From Trichobilharzia szidati (taxonomy: Eukaryota > Platyhelminthes > Trematoda > Strigeidida > Schistosomatidae), in the NCBI GenBank assembly GCA_944472155.2, contig OX235274.1:36640052-36704051 (forward strand): a stretch of 64,000 nucleotides of DNA, read 5' to 3'. A model generated the notes under the pieces. It had not been told where the DNA came from. It saw only the letters and a list, made by a program, of their open reading frames with translations, and did no database searches. The position numbers were made by a program, and so were the translations under genes. Below are positions 22,095-34,118 of the stretch, in pieces; position 1 is the first letter of the stretch, and every line of letters begins with the position of its first letter.

Positions 22095-22785
22095 GTTACA
22101 TTGGGAGAATAAAAAGAAAGGACGCACCCCCGATTTTCTGAACGTGTGCCGAAAAGCCTACGTCTCAAGGGAACAAACTCTTATAAGAGCGCTATTACCA
22201 GACATCTCGATACGGGTCATGATGTGGAAATCGCGAAATCCCTTAAAATTACCAATAGACGAAGGAGCTCGATTCCCCTCAAGTTTGCCGGGGCAATTTC
22301 TATCAAATGCTCGAAACCAGATTTATGTGTTCAGAAAGAAGTTATTAGTTTTTCCTTGCCCTGGTAACTGGATGTCTTTATTCTCTCACCTAATTACCTA
22401 ATCTTTGTCTTTAAACTCACCCCCCCTTTTATAATCTGTAATTTTGCTTGTCTCTTGTTTCTATGATTTGAGTTGAACTCAGTACATTGTTACCTAATTT
22501 ATTAGTCACTCTGCATCTTACGCACCTCTCGTCTTTATTACGTAACTCCTTTACCTTTCTATGCAAACATTTATTTTTGTTTAAACTTGAACTGCCTGTG
22601 TAAAAACTGTATAAGCGGAATTTTCTGAGCACTGTCCACTAATTGTGGAACTTTCTGTCAACTGACATTATGTAAAATTTGCAAGTATGTTAAAACTTTT
22701 CTGTACATAAACCTCATATTTCATTTAGGCTTTAGGCAGCTGATGAGAAGCCAACGAAATATATGATGGTACCATATTATTCCGC
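22095..22785 (+). mobile_element. Penelope-like element, C-terminus and 3' end
   Basis: Two overlapping frames give the nuclease end: PKSLRLKGTNSYKSAITRHL, TGHDVEIAKSLKI, AGAISIKCSKPDLC, ISFSLPW (stop at 22365-22367). The nearest relative in the window is at 8709-9960. A frameshift near 22145 separates the upstream part. The 3' region ends with a CTGATGA block at 22740-22746, G-C-closed loop, GAA at 22756-22758 and an imperfect stem III. Confidence 0.75.
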
Positions 22786-22809
22786 ACAAACCACTGTTGT
22801 TCTTGCTTT

Positions 22810-23830
22810 ATTCAGATCCGAATCTTGTTGTTTATGCTGAGGGGAAGTGCAGAAGATTCCCAAACTGGTTTCAGACTGATCAAGGCGTATCTTGCCTTTC
22901 CAATTCTGTCTGGCTTTGATATCTTTATCCGTCCCTCTGGCCTGTAGTTGAAACGATATTTCATAGATAAGTGAAGGAAGAAAATCTCTTCCAAACTTAT
23001 TCCGTTGACAGTGTGATTGCTGCTGGTTACTGTTATTGTTATTGTTGCTGTCTTCGCTGCCAGCCTCTTCAGCTAGTTTGTTGGTTTACGCCTGTAGGTC
23101 TTTGACTTTGTGTGACTTTATACATATATCATCCACACACGAAATTCAGGTCTTCTAGAGTCTCCTTATCGGTGGTCCAGAGTAATCCTCTCTTCTCACT
23201 CCCTGTGCACAGTCTGACGCATAGTCCACTCCACCACAATTAAGAATATCATCGGTGATAATAGACAGCTCTATCTTACTCCTGTAATTACTTCGAACGC
23301 TTCGCTGAGTTTTCCGTTGTGAACACGTGGCATTGTCATATAACCAACTGTTGAACGAGGTTGATAAAAACTTGGGCACTGCAAGCCATAGTGTTGAATA
23401 AGTATCTAAATCACTTCTCGGTCAACGTTGTCTGTCGAAGGCATTTTCGACGTCAATGAAGTTGAGGTAGACAGAGGTTTGACTGCCATTCTATGCTTTG
23501 TTCTATGATGACGATGCATAGAGTTGCAATTTGATCAGCACATGATTTGCCTTTCCTGAATCCAACTTGTTCCAGCGAGCTGACGGAGTTCTGCATCCAG
23601 TGCATCTTTTACTTGACGTGAACAAGAGCATGATTCCACGCCACTTCTTGCACAGGCTTAGGTCACCCTTCTTTGGCAGCTTGGTAAGGTAGCCTTTCTT
23701 CCAGTCAGTAGGGACCTTCCCTTCCTTCCAAACCTTTTCTAATAATGGCATGAGAACATCTGCCACAGGGTTTATGAATTTATAGACTCGAAAGTGATAC
23801 ATGGAGTTCCCCAATATCACACTAGTAAAC
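22810..23830 (-). mobile_element. LINE-a copy, RT domain to connection
   Basis: Minus strand: KVPTDWKKGYLTKLPKKGD and SLCKKWRGIMLL (23600-23730) open the RT domain, then SGKANHVLIKLQLYA, then a degraded palm in several frames, and near 22820-22990 RIGKARYALISLKPVWES. Stops are frequent and FADD is lost. A PLE end abuts it on the left. Confidence 0.8.
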
Positions 23831-24029
23831 TTCAAGTACGCTGGTTATACATGGCTGAATCACCGGCTTCTCCGATAGTTGTAACAGAACCTCTTTTCTA
23901 CCATGACCAGAGTAACCACTTTTACCAAAATTTCGTTCCACTTTACTACCTCGTTTTTTAAGTTTTTTATAATTATTATAGTTATGGTCTCACTTATAAT
24001 TATCAAGTATTGGTTGGCAGGGATTTGAT

Positions 24030-24345
24030 TGGTTACATTATTGATCACGAGCTGACGTCAATTAGAGAACCACTGGAAAGCCATCAGGGAGTAATGGACA
24101 GCTGTTTTCACCTAGTTTGGGACTCTTCAGCAATATGTGCTACTGGGGTTCGAACCTAGGGCCTTCCGGTTATATGGCGAGCTCATACACCATCCAACCA
24201 CTGGTACCCAATCGAATGATCCAAGAATTCCAACTGCTATCGATTCGTGATATTTGGCGCAGCCGCCAGCCAATATCAAAGGCAAGAGGACTCCGCTGTT
24301 TACAGCTTTTCACTAGAACCCCAGGTAACTTCCTGCATAAGTGTG
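24030..24345 (-). mobile_element. SINE-A copy, near full length
   Basis: Complement: CGAACCCCAGTAGC, ATATTGCTGAAGAGTCCC, AAACTAGGTGAAAACAG, TCCATTACTCC. The 5' block with AACCCCAGGTAACTTCC lies at 24310-24330. Confidence 0.75.
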
Positions 24346-24859
24346 AATCAGATTAATCATCAGGTGTTGATTTGAAGAGATTCGATTGGTCCCAGGATTG
24401 ACCACTTTTCATTGTTTATTAATAAGATATAGAACTCCCACATATATAATTTATATAGACACTTTACGGTATTCCCACTAGCTTTTGAACATTCAGATTG
24501 GTAAGGTCATTCTACAGACACATTACGCAATACGGCTAGGTTAAAGAATGGTGCCCAATGGAATGTGAACGCACAAGTGGCCTTGAACGCATACTGTTCC
24601 TTGGATAACAGGATCTGGCATTATTAAACAGTATTTTTACGTGAAACGAACACCGGCTACTCTGATTGGCTATTTCAAGGTGAGTAGTGCGTCTGCGCTG
24701 CCTGGATCTCTATTCTTCAACTTCGGCCTTAATACCAACTTCCATTTTTTTTATCTCCACTTCCATATCTTCTTCTAAATTATACCTCACATTGCGTGGT
24801 ACATTTTCTAGAACATAATTACCATTGATCTGACTAGTTTTATGAATTTTCTGTTGAAC

Positions 24860-25200
24860 AGAAATACAACTATAAGGCTTTACAAAATTGCGCTCGGGAA
24901 CACTATCCAGCCCAGCTAGCAAAGGGCGAAGGTGGGTGTGTATATAGTTCGGTTACAGAACATCTGGTGAACTCAGAGCATTCAACTTCATTTGAAAAGT
25001 CTTTCAAAATCTTATGCAACAAGATACTATCAAACTTCTCAAAAGGAGTCAGATCAAGGCATCTGGGTGTAGTTGAAGCACTAGTTGATACAAAAACAGT
25101 TCAAGCTCACACTGTGTACTCAAAAGAAATACGTTCAACCTTTATCTTAACCATGGCCGTCATAAACAGTCATTTCCCTCTAAAATAATCATCCTGTTAC
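24860..25200 (+). mobile_element. Penelope-like element, GIY-YIG remnant
   Basis: Reads YKALQNCAREHYPAQLAKG, SSVTEHLVNSEHSTSFEKS, FKILCNK and HLGVVEALVDTKTVQ in a nearly continuous frame. This matches the R-x-x-EH-x-P, EHL-x-x-x-H and AEA-x-x-I parts of the family nuclease. Highly diverged. Confidence 0.6.
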
Positions 25201-25249
25201 TTCACTCATTCAAATTTCCTGCTTATTTCAATTATTTTCACGTTTGATT

Positions 25250-25555
25250 GAACACTAGTAACTAGTGTGACGTGTCTAGTCCTTTCTTTGGTGCAGACTG
25301 AATTCTATCAGTCAGTTACTAGTGTCCAATCAAACTACCCACTACAGTCCTACAGGAGGTCCATCGCGAACCAGCCCGAATAGCTCAGTGGTAACGTCTC
25401 TGATTGACTGCAACACTGGCTGACGCGGGTTCGAATCTCAGAAGGGACATGAGTTCCTTCAAGGTTGCAGATACGCCTTGCTGACTAGTGAATGCCAGCT
25501 AGCACGAAACCTAGGTCAAAGGCTTCCTATGGCCGATTGCCTTCAACTATCCAAC
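25250..25555 (+). mobile_element. SINE-B copy, best preserved
   Basis: Upstream flank AACTAGTGTGACGTGTCTAG, A box GAATAGCTCAGTGGTAACG, B box CGGGTTCGAATCTC, then AAGGGACATGAGTTCC, CAGATACGCC, and tail TGGCCGATTGCCTTCAAC. The polymerase III box pattern is intact. Confidence 0.8.
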
Positions 25556-25664
25556 ATTTTTACGTTTTTTAAATGCCTAGCTGAACTACTATTTTTTCTT
25601 ATCCGAACTGCCTGCCCATTTTGTTATGGCTACATTTTTTAGTTGTTACTTAATTTTTTAAAAC

Positions 25665-26450
25665 AACCATCTTATAAAATTCATTAGGAAGATCAAAAGA
25701 GGTTGAAAGCAAAATAAGTGTAATGATGAAACTAATAATGATAACATAAATAAGAGAGAATATAAGGCATTTACTATTCTACCATATGAGGAGGGGACAT
25801 CTGAAACCCTCTCTACGTAGGATTATTAATAAAACAGGAATTAGGGTGTTAGCATTCAAACCTACAAACTCACTCAGGCAGCGCCAAGCTCTGTAGGTTA
25901 AAGGACCCTGTCGGTAGATCCAATTCGACAAAATAATATAATTTACAAAATACCTAGCAATTACTGTGAGTTATGTCAACTACACAGGTCAAACTAGTAG
26001 ATCAGGAGTAGTCAGATTGTCAGAACATAAGAACTTAGCTAAAGTTAGAATGATTGATCCGGCGGAGATAAGTAATTTAGGGAAAAGCTCAGCAATTGCA
26101 CTGCATGCATTAACACACACACAAACACACAATAGGGTGGGTGGGAGAGGGTCAAATTTCTAAAAAGTAATATAGGTAAGTGGAGAGAGAGGTTGATCGG
26201 TGAATCTTTGTTCATAGAATCTACACCCAACATATGCAATAGAAATGACTCATCACTCATACCGAGAATATGGTAAATATTACCACCAATCAAATCAAGA
26301 GATGAGGTATAGTGGAACTATATAAACGAATTCGGAAAGTTGTATGAGTAACTTGATATGATTATGAGTGGCAATAAATTGCGGTCTTCAATATAACACA
26401 CTGTGAGACTTTATCAAAGTAAATTTTATTCACAATGGAATTACATTTTT
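25665..26450 (+). mobile_element. Penelope-like element, same family as 28.3 and 47.3 kb
   Basis: Linker region (RRGHLKPSLRRIINKTGI), then GIY-YIG with shifted frames: VSYVNYTGQTSRSGVVRLSE then HKNLAK. 26340-26450 is the family terminal repeat (GATTATGAGTGGCAATAAAT, ACTGTGAGACTTTATC, ATGGAATTAC). 5'-truncated. Confidence 0.75.
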
Positions 26451-26499
26451 TAAGTCCCTAATTGTTCAAAAAGTCAATTTTCTCAATAATTATCCTGCT

Positions 26500-26546
26500 A
26501 TTATTTAATTCAATTTCAGATTTTCCCGTAGATTGAATTAAATAAT
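26500..26546. repeat. 15-bp inverted repeat
   Basis: ATTATTTAATTCAAT at 26500-26514 and its exact complement at 26532-26546 with 17 bases between, just before a SINE-C copy. Confidence 0.85.
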
Positions 26547-26559
26547 CAATATGACCCCT

Positions 26560-26765
26560 TGCACAAGAGATGACTCTCATGGCCCAAGTGGTCTAGTGGA
26601 TGACGCTTTGGTATTTGAAACTATGGTCACTGGGTTCGAGCCTCGGTGGGAACATCATCACTCACTGTGGTGTGCAGATACATCCTGCCGAGGAGTCCCG
26701 AATAGGGCGAAATGCGCATCCTGGTGGATTCCACTGCTAGTCACCATCCACCAATTAATTTCTAA
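26560..26765 (+). mobile_element. SINE-C copy (Sm-alpha-like)
   Basis: tRNA-like head GGCCCAAGTGGTCTAGTGG (A box) and GGGTTCGAGCCTCGG (B box). Hammerhead-like part: CTGCCGAGGAGTCCC, AATAGGGCGAAATGCGCATC, CTGGTGGATTCCACTGC. GAAA, stem III TGC/GCA and the ATC cleavage triplet are kept; the CUGANGA box is damaged. Confidence 0.8.
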
Positions 26766-27048
26766 TGATCCTACGAAGTTTTTATCCAATCTTCATATTT
26801 ATTTCGTTATAATTACATTTTAATTCCTATTTGTAATCTTTTTAATTTGACCTTCGACCGGAAATAGTCTAGGAACTTTCCAACCGATTCACTATACGTA
26901 CACACGAATGTACAACCAAGTTGATGACGTTGGTGAAAAGAAAATTTTCTTCGCTATAACCGTCTTTTTTAATTTTTCCCATAACGATAAAGTGATTCAT
27001 CACAAATAAGTTTTCTTTACTGTTACGTCATCTTTTTAATCGTAGTAT

Positions 27049-27919
27049 TGTAACAGCTGAGGGCAAGACACGGAAGAAAATGCTTATTTTTGATTGATCA
27101 AACCACTGTTTATATATATACAGTTTATATTGAGCGTGTGATTTCAGCTTACATTAAACGACATGAAATAGAATGTTCAAATACATATATAGTATTCTGT
27201 TGCTAATGCATTACTGAATGTGAGAATAATATTCCGCTGGAACAAATCGTCTGTATCACAGCACCACATTCTTTCCCCGTCAAATACTTTCGACTGAAGT
27301 CGGTTCGGTCTTCTTGGTACTGGCGCCTTTGTTAGCTTGTCTTGCTGTATCCAGTTCCAGATCTCGCTATCGTTCAACCACATCACTTTGTTTGCATTTC
27401 TGATCGTATATATGTGACCCCGTCTCACGGCGACCATATACGTTCCTTTCCACTTTGGAAGCAGTTTGCGTTACTCTGGCGCACATTAGCCGGTGTTTCG
27501 CCTCACACTATCATATGCTGTCGTCGCCCTAACTCCCGGTAGCGTTCAAAGTAACAGCCTCATCGCTGACGGATCTTGAACGCCACTCAACTGCGCAACA
27601 GCCTCGATGTCCTGCCAGAAGATTCATATGTCTCCATCAAAAACTTTAGGGCATAGCCTTTCCATTTGTCGGCAGGCAGCGACACCAAACGTAACAACAG
27701 AAGGCAAGGTATATTTTTTATTATTCAAACCGCTGTTTATACATATACACTTTATATTCTTTAACCAATCACTGAGTGTGTGATTTCGGTTTACATCAAA
27801 CAACATGAAATTAAATGTTCAAATGTACATAGTATTCTGTGGCTAATGCAGCATTGAACTGTGGGAATATGTGAGAATCATATTCCGTTGGAACACATTG
27901 TCTGTATCACACTACCACA
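27049..27919 (-). mobile_element. gypsy-like LTR element reduced to two LTRs and about 420 bp
   Basis: LTRs at 27689-27919 (5') and 27049-27268 (3') are each TG...CA-like on the minus strand (TGTGGTGCTGTGATACAGAC and TGTGGTAGTGTGATACAGAC). The short interior holds, next to the 3' LTR, LLPKWKGTYMVAVRRG and YTIRNANKVMW, which fits the C-terminal GPY/F region of a gypsy-type integrase. Next to the 5' LTR is a short leader with RLCPKVFDGD. Gag, protease, RT and most of integrase are missing. The flanking 4-mers (GTAT and GTGT) differ by one base. Confidence 0.65.
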
Positions 27920-28246
27920 GTGTAACTTGTTTCTGAGCTTCTATTGAAGTTTATCATGAGAGATATAGTTAATAGATCCATTGTATCAGCCCAATTACAG
28001 CTGAACATTACTTCTACTCAAATACTGTGGGATTCATTATTATACTCTTTCTTCACTTTCTTCATGTTTAACAGTTTTTTCTCTCTCACAATTGTTTATT
28101 TCATCATTATTTTCGCTTTATAGTTATCCCTTTTTCACCAGTTTCATTTTTTGATATGAGATGTGATATTAAATTGGAAGAAGACGAAAGACCAGTTAAG
28201 AGAATGTGTATTTGAGAAATGGGAATATCTATATAGCCAAATTATG
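27920..28246. other. no recognised gene
   Basis: AT-rich spacer; nothing recognisable. Confidence 0.5.
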
Positions 28247-29800
28247 TATATTCCATATTAATTTGTTTATTATATGTATCACACAGTGAGTGAAACAGTA
28301 TTGTTTACTGGATGACAAGGTTTCGAACAAAATTTATTACTGTTCATAATCATATTAATTATAATCACACAACTTCGAAGCTTGAGTGTTACGGTCTTCT
28401 TTGTTCTCTCCTATTTTTCGTCGTTGGGGTACTAGAATTTTCCAGATATCGGGGTGAACAGGTGTTGAATCGTTCCTATTACATGTATTTGCAGTTGATT
28501 CGATAAACAAAGCTTCCGTTATCAATCTCTCCCTCCACACTGTCATCCTATCCCATCCAGCCTATTGTATGGTTGTGTGTAACTGCATGTAGTGCTATAG
28601 CTGAACTATTCCATAGATTTCTTATCTTATTTGGATCAACTAATCTAGATTTTGCTAGGTTTTTATGCTCGGCTAGTCTGACTGACTGCACCTGTTCTAC
28701 TACTTTGACCTATGTATTTGACCTGACAATCATTCCACCGGGGTATTAGATAATTAAATTGTTTTATTTTAAAGGCTCCACAGGATCTTTTAACCGACAA
28801 GGCTTGTTTCTAATTGAGTTTGTGGTTGGTTTGAATGCCAGCCAAATTTATTCCTGCCTGCCTTGTTAAGAATTCTGCGTAAGGTTTCCAAGGTTCCTTC
28901 CTTGTATGGAATTACTACTGATGATTTAGATCCCTTATTGTTGGTGTTGTCTTGCGCATGTTTGGCATGCATGTCGTCATTATTATTATTTTTGTTACTA
29001 TGACTACTATCATTATTTATTTTATTTTTACATTTTCCTACATACTTTCTGACTAATTTATCAGGGTAATTATTAAGTTTCAAGGCTTCTCTTATTTGCC
29101 TCACTTCCTGTCTTAGATTTTCCTTGGTACTACTTAGTTTTTGTGCTCTGTCACTTAAACATTTTAACAATCCTATTTTCACTGACATAGGATGGGATGA
29201 TCGGAAGTCTAAATATCTGTTTGAATGTGTGGCTTTCCTGTAAACACACTAGTGTGTTTGACTTCCCATCTTCTTTCCATTTTACCCGCTACAATCTAAC
29301 ATTGGAAGTTCCCTGACTTTCCAATTCATAAGTGAATTGAATAGTCTCCACCTTTGAGTTATTGTGTTTGAAAGATCTATCTACATTTTGTGTTCTAAGT
29401 ACAGTGAATGTGTCATCTACATATCCCCACCATACCTTTGGGGTAGGGGTGAACGCTTCAATCGCAATCTTTTCACACCTATCCATAAATATACTTGCCA
29501 CAACCGGGGATATTGGTGACCCCATGGCAACTCCCTCAGTTCGTTTGTATATTATCTCCTGAAATTTAAATACTGTGGAAGTCAGGCATAACTGCACTGC
29601 CAGCATTATGTCCTCAAGACTACGAAACTCAAGTTCTGCAGTCGTGTGATTATAATTGGTGAAATGATTATGAACCGCAATAAGTTGTGTTCGAAACCTT
29701 GTCATCCAGTAAATAATACTTTTTCACTGCGTGATCCATCTAATAAACAAACGTATATAGGAGTACTTGTTACCACAGTGCCCAAGTTTTACACCCATAC
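28247..29800 (-). mobile_element. Penelope-like element with long inverted termini
   Basis: Minus strand. RT motif B GVAMGSPISPVVAS and motif C WWGYVDDTFTVL (plus 29405-29427) are intact. Then comes the thumb and linker ([42 protein letters not shown]), and a decayed nuclease with VKYIGQSSRTG at about 28670-28720. Both ends carry the same 90-100 bp block in opposite orientation (28260-28370 and 29640-29760), with GGATGACAAGGTTTCGAAC on the left and its complement on the right. Frames are broken in the palm and nuclease. Confidence 0.8.
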
Positions 29801-30424
29801 AAATTATGTATACCTTATCTTCAACGCACCATTTGCACAGATCTTCCGTGTTGTGCTACTTCTGCTTTTCCTTCATATTGTGTTTCTTTGTGTTACCTTC
29901 ACATCTCCCATGTACCTCCACAACACTGTATCATTTGCCATCTGTGATATCAAATCTATCTCCCTGATGTTTGATATTTTTATGCCGCCCCTTGAACATC
30001 TCCTTATATACTACTGATAAATCTTATCAGTAGCACCCGCCACAATATGAATTTTGACGGAATTGGTTCGTATGCAATAAGTCGATGTTCGTTGTTATTC
30101 ACCTCTGGCTTATTCATAAAAAATAGTAGCTTACAAATGTATTACGTAATTCTACTAAATGAAAATGATTATTTAACTCACTTCAAATGATGAATGGAAG
30201 ACATGCTTATTTGTTTTCAATTCAGCAATAGTAAATTGTATGAGATTTTTGGGAAGATCAGGCATGAAATGAGTATGATAATAATTAAAATTTATCTGAT
30301 ATCAGAATAGACAAACATCCTCGAAATTCTGCTAAGGGATACTTAGTTCATCTTTATTTTGGTTTACAGTAAAAGTAGGCTGGCCTGTGATTATCAATAA
30401 TAAGTCGATTACTATTAGTCACCG
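29801..30424. other. no recognised gene
   Basis: A 123-codon plus-strand frame (29646-30017) starts inside the PLE end and is low complexity; not taken as a gene. Confidence 0.5.
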
Positions 30425-31465
30425 AACATTATTATTATTGTTTCCTTTAATTCCTAGAGGAACATAGGGATTCAGCCGTGCGTCTCCATTGCGTTCGCTT
30501 CTCTGCTAGAGTCTTCACCTGGCTCCAAGTCTGCCCATACGCTTTCATCTCCTCTTCACATGACCTCTTCCAAGTCAACCTTGCACTGACGACAAACTCG
30601 CCGCTTCCCTTTCGGGTTCCACTCGAGCAATGGCTTGTCTAGTGATGTCACTTGATGGTTGTTTCCTCAGAGTATGGCCAATCCGTCTCCATTTCTTCCT
30701 GAATATTTGTTTCACAATCGGTTCTTGGTTGGTTCGCCCCCAGAGATCTCTGTTGCTGATGTTTTCTGGCTGGCCATCTGAACTTGAGCGAAGTATTGAG
30801 CGAAGACAGTTTTTGATGAAGGTCTGTAGTTTGTTTGAGGTGCTCTTTATGACGCGCAGTGCAAGTCTCTGATCCGTATAGTAAGTAGCACTGACTTCAC
30901 ATTGGAGTTGAAAATCCGGATCTTATTTGTGATGTTGAGTGCTGTTGACCTCCACACAGACACGAGAGTAGTGAGAGCTTGTCTTGCTTTTCCGATTCTT
31001 GCTTTGACATCCTCATCAGTTCTGTAGGCTTGTAGTTGAAACGATGCTTCCTAGGTAGGTAAAAGAGGTTGTTTCTTTCAGGTTCCTTCCGGTTATGCTG
31101 ATTGTTGTCTATTGTTGTTGTCTAAGAATCATCACCTCTGTTTTCTCTATGTTCACCTGAAGTCCTATCTTCGATACTTCTTCTATCGCCAACTTGTTGC
31201 TTTTCGCTTGCATATCTTCCAGTTTGTGAGAAATCAGACAAATATCATCGGCAAAGACCAGATCCTCCAAGTTTTTTGTGTGGGTCCATTTTATGCCTGT
31301 TTCCTCATTGCCTGCTGTTTGTCGCATTATCCAATCTACTGCAATCAGGAAAATCATTGGCGATAGTAGGCAGCCTTGTCTTACTCCTGTGCTCACTTCG
31401 AAGGATTCCGTAAGTTTCCTGTTGTGGATTACATGGCATGCAGCATATATTATATAATTACTCCC
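30425..31465 (-). mobile_element. LINE-a copy with intact FADD
   Basis: Minus strand 31495-31109 reads [59 protein letters not shown] and KIGLQVNIEKTEVM, so the palm with its catalytic box is open. The connection and the [12 protein letters not shown] tail follow at 31050-30560 with frameshifts, and the untranslated end AATTCCTAGAGGAACATAGG is at 30450-30470. 5'-truncated. Confidence 0.85.
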
Positions 31466-31760
31466 TTGGATTCTGAGTGGAACATAGGGCTTCAACAGTA
31501 CACCTCCATTTCACTTTGCTCTCTGAAGTCCTTTTTAACTGGCTTCACGATCACCTATAAGCTCCCATCTCTTCCTCATTTGACCACCTCCATGTCAGCC
31601 TCAAACACACGCCCAACTCATTGTTTCTCATTCCGGTTCCACTTAAGAGACTAGATCACGATGTGACCCAACGGTCTTCTCACGGTGTGTTCTTGATCCA
31701 ACCTCTTCCGTTTTACTTATTGGTCCCTCTTTACCCTGGGGAATCAACCCAATCACTACA
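31466..31760 (-). mobile_element. second LINE-a-related 3' end
   Basis: Begins with GGATTCTGAGTGGAACATAG, the variant untranslated end also seen at 42145 and 45640, followed by the C-terminal tail in reverse. Abutting another 3' end of the same family suggests one inserted into the other. Confidence 0.6.
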
Positions 31761-31799
31761 GAAGCTTCAAATCACAACAAATTTATCCTTTTAAGAACT

Positions 31800-32190
31800 T
31801 GTTTTTCGCTGGAATTGGAGAGGAGAAATGACACAGTGGGCTGATGAAAGCCTTGAGGAAGCCAGTTGGCCAGCTGATGTATCTTCAACCAATGAAAGCA
31901 AAATAAGAATGTGGACGTGGAATGTTCGTACAATGTACGACACTGGGAAGACTACCCAGGTAGCCAAATAAATCAGAAGGTATGGTATAGAATTGCTCGG
32001 AATCTGCTAGAGCAGATGAAATGGATGTGCGCCGTCAAAATTGTCAGCTGATGAGTCAGTAATCCACTCTGGTCACCCAGATGACAACCACGAGCACACT
32101 GAGGCAGTGATTGGCTATCAAGATTTCACCAGTGGCAGTGGGGAACAACCTGTTCCGGAATAATGACAGTAAGATTCAATTCCAAAGGCA
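31800..32190 (+). mobile_element. LINE-a 5' end, endonuclease start
   Basis: Reads KIRMWTWNVRTMYDTGKTTQVAK then stop, IRRYGIELLGIC, and SVIHSGHPDDNHEHTEAV. WNVRTMYDTGK and the GHPDDNHEHTEGV-type motif are the N-terminal strand and following loop of the APE-like endonuclease used by RTE LINEs. It is the only 5' piece of the family here. Confidence 0.7.
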
Positions 32191-32359
32191 GAAAAGTTAC
32201 AGCTATCTAATGCTACGCTGCTACAAACAACTTAGAACAAGAGAAGAAGGAAGAATTCTACAGATAACGCGTTTATATAAATATAAGTCAAATTATCTTC
32301 CACTTCATTTTCTCTTAATTTCAGCTTACTTTATATCGATCGGAAGTAAATTGTGAACG

Positions 32360-33000
32360 AAATTTAAACTTTACAAAAAATGGATACTGAAAAAAGAGTA
32401 CTCTTTTCGATAACTTCATCATCAGGTTCTACAGTTATATTTACATTATAATGAATGAATGAATTAGTCTTATGAACAACATTAATGTTTAAATAACATC
32501 GAATCAATAGATTACAGTTCAATATCATCAACATAAAAATACACACTGAATATAAAAAAAATAGGGAAAGATAATATTACAAATTCATGAATTTGTAGTC
32601 TCTACTGAAGGCCAGGGCAGTAGTAGTGGCTGGCTAGCTGGACTTGCTTCTTTTGCACACAGAGCATTGGTTGTTTGACGCGAATCGCGATAGCCTCTGC
32701 TGTTGGGAGCATGCGATGCTTCGATGTTTTCGGCATTTTATTAGGCACCCGGTAGATGATAGAGAAGGATTCTTCAACGCTGGCTTTGTGGCCGGTTTGT
32801 ACCAGATGGTCCAATATCGAACTGTTAATGGTTTTCACTACACCTTTACTTAGCCATAGTGGAAGATGTTCTCGAGCACGAAAAATCAAGTTCCTAGAGC
32901 AACGGCCGGTATAACTCTTAAATCCCTTGCAGGGTAGTTTGTTTGGTTTGTATACATAGTTAAATGTTAATGGCATGCCATTGTTCCACATTATAAAGAT
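32360..33000 (-). mobile_element. Penelope-like element, nuclease and terminal repeat
   Basis: Minus strand 32991-32602: FNYVYKPNKLPCKGFKSYTG then RCSRNLIFRAREHLPLWLSK, SSILDHLVQTGHKASVEESF, AEAIAIRVKQPMLC. The Y-x-G of GIY-YIG is kept as SYTG and the R-x-x-E-H is intact. 32380-32545 is the terminal repeat with CCTGATGA, TTATCGAAAAGAG and a palindromic AAGAGTACTCTT. Confidence 0.75.
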
Positions 33001-33734
33001 CTATTAAGTTTCCCTTCTATTAGTGCAGTGAGAAGCTCCCTATCAAGTGTACTCTAATGACACTGAGTTGGATTTAGGAGTTTAAAAAGAATGCCTACAG
33101 TTGTCATTCGCTCTTTAATTTCTATCGTGAAATCTCCTAAACGCATCAGTAACAAGGAATATTGGCTCACTGAAAATTCTTCTGAGGAGAACTATCGTTA
33201 AATCAAGCGTTTATTTGTCCTTTTATGGTTCATTACCTTCTGTAGACAGGTGATGACGTCCTTATAAAGATTCCGTTAATAGCTGCTAAAATCGTAACAC
33301 AGTATAGCATAAACCATAATGAGAAGTTGACTAGAACTGTCTCAGTAAACTGAGAGAGTCTGGAAGTGGGTGATCTTCTAGGATTTATACTTCGTCTGAT
33401 GCTTCTCGAATACCCTTAACAAGATCTTCCAAATTCACATTCATCGGGAATAATAACTGTTCCATATGGAGTTAAGCATTCAAGAAAAAATTTTAAATGT
33501 TGATGATTTTCTGATTTTGAGGTGTTCGCAATCAATTAATCATTGATATATGCATGAACGAATGTAAAACTATGCACGATTCTACCTTCATGTCACTGAG
33601 AGATTTCTACGTCGGTCAAATAGAATGGTTGACAAGCAGATTGAACAAAAAAAGTGGTTGTCACAGTGGTTTAAGGAACACCCTTGGTTTCCATAAAAGC
33701 TTAGTAATAACAACCGGCAGGCTTGTGGGTTGGT
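33001..33734. other. no recognised gene
   Basis: Nothing recognisable on either strand. Confidence 0.45.
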
Positions 33735-34118
33735 TACAGGATTTCATCATGAGCTGACATCAGTTAGAGAACCATTGGAAAACCAACAGCGAGTACTGGA
33801 CAGCTGTTTCGTTCTATATTGGGACTCTTCATCAGCACACACCCACCGGGGTTCGAACCCCAGGACCTTCTGATTACAAGGCGAGCTCGTGCACCGTTAA
33901 GCCACTGGGACCCGATCCAATGGCCAGCCCATGAATTCTAACTTCTGCTAATTCACGATATAGCACAACCACTAGCCAATGTCTTCAGCGAGTATTTTTC
34001 CCCACACCCGACCTGCTGCATCCTACTGGTCACGCCTTCCCACTGGAACCCCAGGTAACTACCTACCTGAATAGGGCCAGTCAACAGTGAGCATCTCATT
34101 GATATTCAAGTATTGGTT
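33735..34118 (-). mobile_element. SINE-A copy, full length
   Basis: About 380 bp. Complement: 5' block with CCTGGGGTTCCAGTGGGAAG and GGTCGGGTGTGG, A box AGTGGCTTAACGG, B box GGGGTTCGAACCCC, GTGTGCTGATGAAGAGTCCC, ATAGAACGAAACAGC, GTCCAGTACTCG. Stem II is weakened (AATATAGAAC). Confidence 0.8.

Noticed and set aside
25375..25450. tRNA gene in SINE-B
   Set aside because: The boxes are intact but the acceptor ends do not pair, and it is a dispersed repeat.
29646..30017. 123-codon plus-strand gene
   Set aside because: Starts inside a PLE terminal repeat, low-complexity hydrophobic, no homology or start context.
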